From an uncultured Bacilli bacterium (GTDB taxonomy: Bacteria; Bacillota_I; Bacilli_A; RF39; UBA660), in NCBI GenBank assembly GCA_947623755.1, contig CANQHB010000023.1:1-10496 (forward strand): a DNA stretch of 10,496 nt, written 5' to 3'. The notes beneath the pieces are model-generated. The model made no database searches and was not told the origin of the DNA. It was given only the letters and a program-made list of their open reading frames with translations. Position numbers and translations under genes: made by a program. Below are positions 4,863 through 10,496 of this stretch, piece by piece (positions within the stretch are counted from its first letter, which is position 1; each line of letters starts with the position of its first letter).

Positions 4863-7313
4863 ATGAAAAAGAACAAAAAAATAATTGGGATAATAGTTGT
4901 TGTTTTATTAGTTGGAATAATCGGATCTTTTTTGATAATAAATAAAATATTTAAAAAAGATGAAGATATTAGTTTTCCGACCAAATATGGTTATTTAGTG
5001 GGGGAGTTTTCTAATGTTGAAGTAACAGATGAAGAATCAGCGCGTCAAGCTTTAAATGATGTAAGATCTTATATTGGGGTAATAGATACTTTTGATGATT
5101 TGGAACTTAGTTATGAATATACGCTTGGAGATACAACTTATTATCGTTTTAAACAATATTATGAGGATATTTTAGTATATAATAAAGAAGTATTATTTGA
5201 AGTAAATAACAATAAAGCGGAAAATTTAGTATATAATTCTCTTACTTTAACGGATTTTGAAACGGAATTTAAGAATACTAAAGAAGATTTAATTAAAGCG
5301 TTAGAAGAAAAAATAGGATCTTTAGAAGTAATTAAAGAAGAAGAAATAATTTATGTCTTAAATGATCCTGTAATGGCTTATTTATTTATAATTAACCAAG
5401 CAGGAGAAGAGAAAAGTTATATTGTAACTGATAATAAAGATATTATTGATGAGAATTATCAATATTATGAGGCAACTTATGATTTAAATAAGATGGATGA
5501 AGTTAAAGTTGATCTTAAAGATGGAGTTTTAGAATTAGCTAATAATAATATTGGAATTTATGAATCAGAAGAGGTTACTAAAGGAGAAGAAAAGGTATTT
5601 GGTTATTTTTATAATAAAGTAGCAAATTTGAAAAAGGGAACTAATCTTAGTGCTCATGAAAAAGCGGCACTTTTATATGTTAATGATATTTATAATTATT
5701 ATAAAAATAAGTTGGGTTATGAATCGTTTGATGGAAGAGGAGAAGTTCCTATTAGATTATTTATTGATATTGAAAATATGTATGACGATCAAAATCAAAC
5801 AGTTAAGAAAAAATATGATAATGCCGGATACGGAAGTACGGTAAATTATTCGTATGAAGGTATTATTATAAATGCTTGTAAAAATTGTGAAAGCATTTAT
5901 AATCACAAGGTTTTAGGACATGAATTTACTCATGGGGTTATTAATCATATAGTAGGAAGTGGGGATTTAGAATCTGATAGTGTTAATGAAGCTTATGCGG
6001 ATATAATGGGACTTTTAATTGATTGGGAATATACTAATACAAAAAGCTATAATATATCAGATCGAAATATCGATAAAATAAAAAGTCCTTATTTAACTAA
6101 ATATGAGGCTAATAAATTAAATCAAAATGATCCTCATAAGAATGGGACTATTTTAACTAATATTTTTTATAAAATATCAAAAGATGTTATAACTGATACG
6201 AATGTCTTAAGTAATTTATTTTTTAAATCATTATATTTATTACCTAGTGAAGGAGGTTTTATAGAAGCAACTAATGCTATAATTTTAACCGCTGAACAAT
6301 TAAATAAAGCGGGAACAATTAGTGATGAACAATTAAATGATATTAAAAAAATATTTAAAGATGCTAAATTAGGAGTTAGTTTTGAAAATAATAGTAATAA
6401 TTTAGATACGGGGTATTTTTTAACGAAAGATTTTCAAATTTGTGCTAATACGAAAGATGGGGATTATTTACATGAATATTATTTAACTATTGATAAATAT
6501 AATGCTAAAAATAAATTAGTAGATACTATAGTTAGTAAAAATATAAAAAGTGATAGTTGTTATAAAACCAACATCCCGGTAAGTGGTAGTTCGAGAACAA
6601 GTTATGATAATTATTATGTTGTAAAGATTAGTAAAGATGGAGTAGAAACTAAAGCAACGATTATTACTTTACCTGATAAGTACGCAATAAATAATAAATT
6701 AAATTTATTTTTAAATACTAATGATAATGATGTTTCAGATACGAATTCTTATCTTGATAATTATATTAAAGTAGGAAGTCGTAAAGTAGATTTTGGAAGT
6801 TATATGTTAAGTAATAATACTAGTGATAGTTTAATTACTTTAAATAAGGGAGGTAATTGTGCTTATAAGGGAGCTAAAGCGACTAATTTAGGAGAAAATT
6901 ATGATGATACGTGTAGTTATAAGGTTTTAAGAAAAAAACTTTATATTACACTTAAAAATGGGGAAGAAATTAAGTTTAGTGTTTTAAAAGATAATGAATT
7001 AACTTATGGAGGTTTAATTTATTTAAAAGATTTATATTTAATAGCTGGTAAGTATAAAATATCTTATGGTACTTATAAGAATGCTTTTTATGAAATTAAC
7101 TTAAATAAAGATAAAACATGTCATTTAAAGGGATTTAATTGGGATGATGATTGTAAATATGAAATTGAACAATACTCAGGAAAAGATTTTGATGGAGAGC
7201 TTATTAGTGGTTATCATCTTATAATTTATATTAATGAAAAGAAATTATATTTTAATATCTTTGCGGATAATAATTTTGCTGATACAATGAGTGATTTTAC
7301 TTATTTAGGATAA
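4863..7313 (+). CDS. Membrane-anchored M4 (thermolysin-like) metallopeptidase
   Basis: A zinc metalloprotease precursor of 816 aa, expected to act outside the cell. Order seen: basic N-terminus and membrane segment (8-27) without a clear cleavage site or lipobox; FTP-type propeptide (about 45-120, core YRFKQYY 94-100); PepSY-like propeptide (about 155-205, ending YIVTDN); M4 catalytic domain (about 225-505). Zinc ligands are H353 and H357 in HEFTH and E376 in NEAYAD; E354 is the general base and H425 (NDPHKNG) matches thermolysin His231. All key residues are present, so it is probably active. An unusual CxxC (339-342) lies just before the HEFTH helix. The C-terminal part (about 510-816) is unrecognised and has Cys pairs C527/C566, C666/C684 and C753/C764. 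The start is ATG 4863, not the in-frame ATG 4842: 4842 lies at or before the predicted transcript start, and 4863 has the same 25-nt distance from the -10 as the paralogue downstream. Confidence 0.92.
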   Translation: MKKNKKIIGIIVVVLLVGIIGSFLIINKIFKKDEDISFPTKYGYLVGEFSNVEVTDEESARQALNDVRSYIGVIDTFDDLELSYEYTLGDTTYYRFKQYYEDILVYNKEVLFEVNNNKAENLVYNSLTLTDFETEFKNTKEDLIKALEEKIGSLEVIKEEEIIYVLNDPVMAYLFIINQAGEEKSYIVTDNKDIIDENYQYYEATYDLNKMDEVKVDLKDGVLELANNNIGIYESEEVTKGEEKVFGYFYNKVANLKKGTNLSAHEKAALLYVNDIYNYYKNKLGYESFDGRGEVPIRLFIDIENMYDDQNQTVKKKYDNAGYGSTVNYSYEGIIINACKNCESIYNHKVLGHEFTHGVINHIVGSGDLESDSVNEAYADIMGLLIDWEYTNTKSYNISDRNIDKIKSPYLTKYEANKLNQNDPHKNGTILTNIFYKISKDVITDTNVLSNLFFKSLYLLPSEGGFIEATNAIILTAEQLNKAGTISDEQLNDIKKIFKDAKLGVSFENNSNNLDTGYFLTKDFQICANTKDGDYLHEYYLTIDKYNAKNKLVDTIVSKNIKSDSCYKTNIPVSGSSRTSYDNYYVVKISKDGVETKATIITLPDKYAINNKLNLFLNTNDNDVSDTNSYLDNYIKVGSRKVDFGSYMLSNNTSDSLITLNKGGNCAYKGAKATNLGENYDDTCSYKVLRKKLYITLKNGEEIKFSVLKDNELTYGGLIYLKDLYLIAGKYKISYGTYKNAFYEINLNKDKTCHLKGFNWDDDCKYEIEQYSGKDFDGELISGYHLIIYINEKKLYFNIFADNNFADTMSDFTYLG

Positions 7314-7335
7314 TAAAAAAGACAAAAATGATATG

Positions 7336-7369
7336 AACCCCGTTTCTTGGATATAGAGGCGAGGTTTTT
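7336..7369 (+). terminator. Terminator of the first M4 peptidase gene
   Basis: AACC-C-CGTTTCT (7336-7347) pairs with AGAGGCG-A-GGTT (7355-7366), 11 pairs including G-U and one C/A mismatch, with a 7-nt loop and a T-run (7365-7369). It separates the two peptidase genes. I see nothing else in 7370-7420. Confidence 0.8.
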
Positions 7370-7420
7370 AGATGAGTAAATTAAGGATTCAGATATTACA
7401 GAAAAATAAAAAACTGATGA

Positions 7421-7449
7421 TATACTTTTTTAAAATTTTATTATATAAT
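7421..7449 (+). promoter_or_regulatory. Promoter of the second M4 peptidase gene
   Basis: TATACT (7421-7426), 17-nt spacer, TATAAT (7444-7449), a close copy of the promoter at 4809-4837. The left half of the palindrome seen there is not kept here (TGATATACTTT). Confidence 0.72.
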
Positions 7450-7474
7450 ATTTAAAGAGTAAGGAGTATTTGAA

Positions 7475-9811
7475 ATGAAAAAAGTTTTCAAAAATAAGAA
7501 GTTTATAATTATTTTAGGCTTAATTATTATTTTAGCTGTTGGTAGTGGTGTTGGTTATAAATTATTTGTTAATAAAGATGATAAAACTAAAGATGAAGTT
7601 GCGACCATTACCAATAATAATTATATAACAGATAAGTTTTCAGAAGTTAAAATAACTGATGAGGAAAGTGCAAAAGAAGCTTTAAATGACGTTATTAATG
7701 AGATTGGTGTTACTAATACTAATTCGGATTTAAAATTAGTTTATGAAACGGCCGTGGATGATGAAACTTTTTATCGTTTTAAACAATATTATCAGGGAAT
7801 AGAAGTTTATAATCGGGAAATATTATTTGAAAGTAATCAAGGTACAGGCGAAAACTTAATTTATAATACAATTACGTTGGGAGATTTTAAAACTGAGTAT
7901 AAACATGATGAAGAAGCAATAAAAACTGTGTTACAAGACTATTTAAAAAGAGATATAGAAGTTGAAAAGTGTGAAAAGATAATTTATACTGAAGATAATG
8001 AACCAGTTTTGGCTTATATTTTAACTATCAAAGATGGGGAAGTAAAAAGAGAATTTATTGTTACGGATAATGAAAAAGTAAAAGAAAATAATTATTTAAT
8101 TAGTAATTATAAAGGATTAGATAGTCTTGATTCAACATTTACTTTAGATAGTACAGGACTTTATATTCCGGATAGTAAAATTGGAATATATACTGACCAA
8201 AAAGTAACATATACGGATATAAATAATGTTACAGGAGAACTATTTGGTTATTTTAATAACGGGATTAAAACTTTAGTGCCTGGCAATAACCCTTCACAAT
8301 ATCAAGTATCGGCGTTAGAATATACTAATTTAGCTTATAGATATTTTAAAGAAGTTTTAAATCATGCTTCTTTTGATGGAAAAGGAAAGGCCGAAATCAA
8401 TTTATTTTTGAGTGTTGATAGAACACTTAAGAATGGGGCTTTTAACTATGATAGAAATAATGCAATGTATATGGGATATCCAGGTTATGAGGCAATATTA
8501 ATACGGCCATGTACAAAGTGTAAGACTTATTATAGTTTACCAATATTAGGTCATGAGTATGCCCATGGGGTAATGACGCATATTGTAGGGGTAAGAGACG
8601 AAGAAAATTTGGAGTTTGAGAGTATTGGAGAAGGATATGCCGATATTTTTGCAATATTAATAAATCAATATTTTTCAGGGAAATTAGACTTTAATTTGCC
8701 GGATAGAAATATTTTAAAATTAGATAGTACTTATAATACTAGTTATACGACGAATTTAAATGAGGACGCTCATCGAAATGGGACAATTTTATCGACGGCA
8801 TTTTATGAAATAACTAAAAGAGCATTATCTGATAATAAAGCTTTGTCTTCAATATTTTATCGGTCTTTATATTTTATGCCAGTTAATGCAACATTACAAG
8901 AAAGTGTTAATGCTATTTTAATGGCGGCTAAGCAATCATCTTTACGAAAAATGATTACAGAGGGGCAATTTAATACTATAAGAGAAATATTTAAAGAAAA
9001 AGGTTTTCAAGTAGAAATTGATAACTTGCAAAAAGTGAAAAATTCGGAAGTGCAATTTGTTAAAAGTAACTTTGCTGTATGTCCGGTAGATAAAAATGGA
9101 AAATATTTGTCAGAGTATAATATAAAAATTGAACTTTATGATAAAAATGATAAGCTTATTAAAACTATTTTAGAAAAAGAACATAAAGCTCATGGTGATG
9201 ACTTATGTGAAAGTGTTAAAGCGGATAAGCTTAGTGAAAATGTATATGGCTATACTAAATATTATAAAATTACAGTTACCAAAGATAAAGCAATGCAAGT
9301 GCAGAATGCAGTGGTTGTGGATGATAAAAATGTAATTAAAGATGGTATTTATATGTATATGGATATAGAAGAAAATAATTTCTTACAAGTAGGCCAATAT
9401 AAATTACCATATGGCGTTTATAAAGGAGAAAATCCTTATGATGATAATGAAGGATATTCTTACTATACGTTATATGAAGATGGCACTTTTACATTTGAAA
9501 GAGAAGCTGTATTACCGAGAAAAGAGCCAATAACATTAGTAACAAAAATAAAAGGGCATGTAAAAACTAATTATGGAATTGCCGAAATGGAACAGACTAA
9601 AAAATCTTGGTTAATCTATTTCTATTCTGATGAAGGCTCAATTACAGTAAAAGAAACTGGGGAACCATATGGCTATTATGATACAAAAGGAGTTTATCAT
9701 GAAGATAAAGTTTCAGAATCTGCTTTATATGACGTGGTTCAAGATAATGGCTTTCAAGAAAGACAATCTCCGATGGTTTATACTTATATAGGAAAAACAA
9801 AAAATGGATAA
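7475..9811 (+). CDS. Membrane-anchored M4 metallopeptidase, paralogue of the preceding gene
   Basis: A 778-aa zinc metalloprotease precursor, clearly homologous to the gene before it over the propeptide (both share TDEESA, FYRFKQYY-type and ENLxYN segments) and catalytic domain. Seen: basic N-terminus and membrane segment (10-31); FTP/PepSY propeptide (about 45-205); HEYAH (360-364) with ligands H360 and H364 and base E361; third ligand E386 in GEGYAD, where the usual NE is GE; catalytic H433 in DAHRNG. The spacing from the second His to the Glu ligand is 22 residues here, 19 in the paralogue and 20 in thermolysin. CxxC (346-349) precedes the HEYAH helix. The C-terminal region carries C536/C578 matching C527/C566 of the paralogue, then one GxYxxxYGxY beta module instead of two. 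The start ATG is set by AAGGAG (7461-7466) 8 nt upstream. It has its own promoter and terminator. Substrate is unknown. Confidence 0.92.
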   Translation: MKKVFKNKKFIIILGLIIILAVGSGVGYKLFVNKDDKTKDEVATITNNNYITDKFSEVKITDEESAKEALNDVINEIGVTNTNSDLKLVYETAVDDETFYRFKQYYQGIEVYNREILFESNQGTGENLIYNTITLGDFKTEYKHDEEAIKTVLQDYLKRDIEVEKCEKIIYTEDNEPVLAYILTIKDGEVKREFIVTDNEKVKENNYLISNYKGLDSLDSTFTLDSTGLYIPDSKIGIYTDQKVTYTDINNVTGELFGYFNNGIKTLVPGNNPSQYQVSALEYTNLAYRYFKEVLNHASFDGKGKAEINLFLSVDRTLKNGAFNYDRNNAMYMGYPGYEAILIRPCTKCKTYYSLPILGHEYAHGVMTHIVGVRDEENLEFESIGEGYADIFAILINQYFSGKLDFNLPDRNILKLDSTYNTSYTTNLNEDAHRNGTILSTAFYEITKRALSDNKALSSIFYRSLYFMPVNATLQESVNAILMAAKQSSLRKMITEGQFNTIREIFKEKGFQVEIDNLQKVKNSEVQFVKSNFAVCPVDKNGKYLSEYNIKIELYDKNDKLIKTILEKEHKAHGDDLCESVKADKLSENVYGYTKYYKITVTKDKAMQVQNAVVVDDKNVIKDGIYMYMDIEENNFLQVGQYKLPYGVYKGENPYDDNEGYSYYTLYEDGTFTFEREAVLPRKEPITLVTKIKGHVKTNYGIAEMEQTKKSWLIYFYSDEGSITVKETGEPYGYYDTKGVYHEDKVSESALYDVVQDNGFQERQSPMVYTYIGKTKNG

Positions 9812-9815
9812 AATT

Positions 9816-9846
9816 AAAACCTAGTGATTTATTTACTAGGTTTTTC
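9816..9846. terminator. Bidirectional terminator between the M4 peptidase and Xre genes
   Basis: AAAACCTAGT (9816-9825) pairs with ACTAGGTTTT (9835-9844), a perfect 10-bp stem with a 9-nt loop. T-runs follow it on both strands, so it can serve both convergent genes. The Xre stop codon (9829-9831) lies in the loop. Confidence 0.88.
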
Positions 9847-10284
9847 TATGTCACTTTTGCCTAAAAGATAATCGGCGGAAAGGTTATAAGTTTTACATAA
9901 GTCATATAAAAAAGGAGTACCTAAAGTTGTTCTTTTACTTTCATGTTGGATAATAACCGAAGGAGTAGCTTTAATAGATTTAGCTAATTTTACTTGGGTT
10001 AGTTTATGTAATTTTCGCCAGGATTTTAGTCTTTTACTAGCTAATTCCATGTTGATTTCTTCTTTATTCTGAGGATAATTTAGTTTTTCAGTAAAGCCAA
10101 ATAAATAATCAATGGAAACGTTAAAAAAATTGGCTGCTTGATTTAATCTTTTTATAGGCATTATATCATATTGTTGTTCAAATTGATTATAAGAACTTCT
10201 AGCAATGCCTAAAGCTTCCGCGACTTCTCTTTGACTTATTAAATCATAATCTCTTAAATACTTTAATTTTTCTCCATAGTTCAT
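9829..10284 (-). CDS. Double-HTH Xre-family transcriptional regulator
   Basis: A 151-aa DNA-binding protein with two tandem Xre/Cro-type HTH domains. Domain 1 spans residues 3-65, with the HTH near 17-37 (SQREVAEALGIARSSYNQFE) and the trailing DYLFG motif (59-63). Domain 2 spans 80-143, with the HTH near 96-116 (TQVKLAKSIKATPSVIIQHE) and DYLLG (138-142). Two domains in one chain could bind an operator as a fused pseudo-dimer. The ribosome site GGTGAT (complement of 10291-10296) is 6 nt before the ATG. It is transcribed away from the partial gene at the right end, so it probably controls that gene, itself, or both; no ligand-sensing domain is visible. Confidence 0.92.
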   Translation of the reverse strand: MNYGEKLKYLRDYDLISQREVAEALGIARSSYNQFEQQYDIMPIKRLNQAANFFNVSIDYLFGFTEKLNYPQNKEEINMELASKRLKSWRKLHKLTQVKLAKSIKATPSVIIQHESKRTTLGTPFLYDLCKTYNLSADYLLGKSDIEKPSK

Positions 10285-10317
10285 TTGTTAATCACCATTT
10301 TAATTTTCTCATGTTTA

Positions 10318-10346
10318 ATATTATTTTTTATCTCTTTGACTGTTAT
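10318..10346 (-). promoter_or_regulatory. Weak candidate promoter of the Xre gene
   Basis: On the minus strand, TAATAT (complement of 10318-10323) as -10 and ATAACA (complement of 10341-10346) as -35 at 17-nt spacing. Both match the consensus poorly. The -35 overlaps the left arm of the inverted repeat. Confidence 0.3.
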
Positions 10347-10380
10347 TGAAAAGTTTTTCTTGACTTTTTACACAATAACA
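10341..10380. repeat. Perfect 8-bp inverted repeat, possible Xre operator
   Basis: TGTTATTG (10341-10348) and CAATAACA (10373-10380) are exact reverse complements, 32 bp centre to centre, about three helical turns. The right arm lies in the spacer of the plus-strand promoter and the left arm is just upstream of its -35. A double-HTH protein is encoded next to it. Confidence 0.45.
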
Positions 10381-10388
10381 TTTATAAT
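10360..10388 (+). promoter_or_regulatory. Sigma-A promoter of the right-end partial gene
   Basis: -35 TTGACT (10360-10365), 17-nt spacer, perfect -10 TATAAT (10383-10388). Predicted start is near 10395. Confidence 0.8.
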
Positions 10389-10433
10389 TTTTATATAAGT
10401 TAGAAAATTTTAAGGTGAGGGAAGTTAGATAAA

Positions 10434-10496
10434 ATGAAAAGAAAATATGTAATAACATTAACTGTTATAGGAAGTATATTAGTACTAATTGGAATA
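10434..10496 (+). CDS. N-terminus of a membrane or secreted protein, cut by the window end
   Basis: The first 21 codons, open to the window edge: a basic start (M-K-R-K) then a hydrophobic run beginning about residue 6, typical of a signal peptide or membrane anchor. The likely ribosome site is in AAGGTGAGGG (10412-10421), 12 nt before the ATG. A strong promoter lies upstream and the Xre gene is divergent. Nothing further can be said about its function. Confidence 0.7.
   Translation, partial: MKRKYVITLTVIGSILVLIGI

Noticed and set aside
5650..5844. Small plus-strand ORF inside the first M4 peptidase gene
   Set aside because: Out-of-frame shadow of the catalytic-domain coding sequence with no ribosome site.

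Overview
The window looks like the chromosome of an AT-rich, low-GC Gram-positive bacterium, most likely an uncultured gut Bacilli or Mollicutes-related lineage. The evidence is the very AT-rich codon use, strong GGAGG-type ribosome sites, repeated extended -10 promoters (TGnTATAAT), all-TAA/TAG stops with Trp written as TGG (standard code), and membrane-anchored surface proteins with Asn/Ser/Thr/Gly-rich linkers. The taxonomic placement is inference.

Left part (1-3095): a monocistronic gene for a single-pass surface protein of unknown function with its own promoter and terminator, then a HerA/DUF87-type hexameric ATPase with its own extended -10 promoter and no terminator of its own.

Centre (3097-3854): the most notable element is a complete type III toxin-antitoxin (ToxIN/AbiQ-type) locus. 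A consensus promoter (TTGACA-N17-TATTAT) begins one base after the ATPase stop codon. It drives an RNA made of three 36/37-nt tandem repeats, each able to form an H-type pseudoknot, with one compensatory base-pair change between repeat 1 and repeats 2/3. A hairpin terminator follows, and then a 171-aa ToxN-family endoribonuclease gene. The repeats are the RNA antitoxin (toxI) and the protein is the toxin; such systems often act in abortive phage defence.

Next (3888-4803): a promoter and a roughly 175-nt structured RNA with a long closing stem, a central bubble holding a small GC-rich hairpin on its 3' side, and an apical arm. It lies directly upstream of tcdA (B. subtilis yrvM), the same place as the 6S RNA bsrA in B. 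subtilis. I call it 6S RNA.

Right part (4809-9811): two tandem paralogous membrane-anchored M4 (thermolysin-like) metallopeptidases with FTP/PepSY-type propeptides, HExxH sites and novel Cys-containing C-terminal domains. Each has its own near-identical promoter with an unusual TATACT -35 element, so coding region and promoter were duplicated together.

Right end (9816-10496): a convergent gene for a double-HTH Xre regulator shares a bidirectional terminator with the second peptidase. Beyond it is a divergent promoter region with a perfect 8-bp inverted repeat (a possible operator) and the first 21 codons of a membrane or secreted protein that runs off the window.
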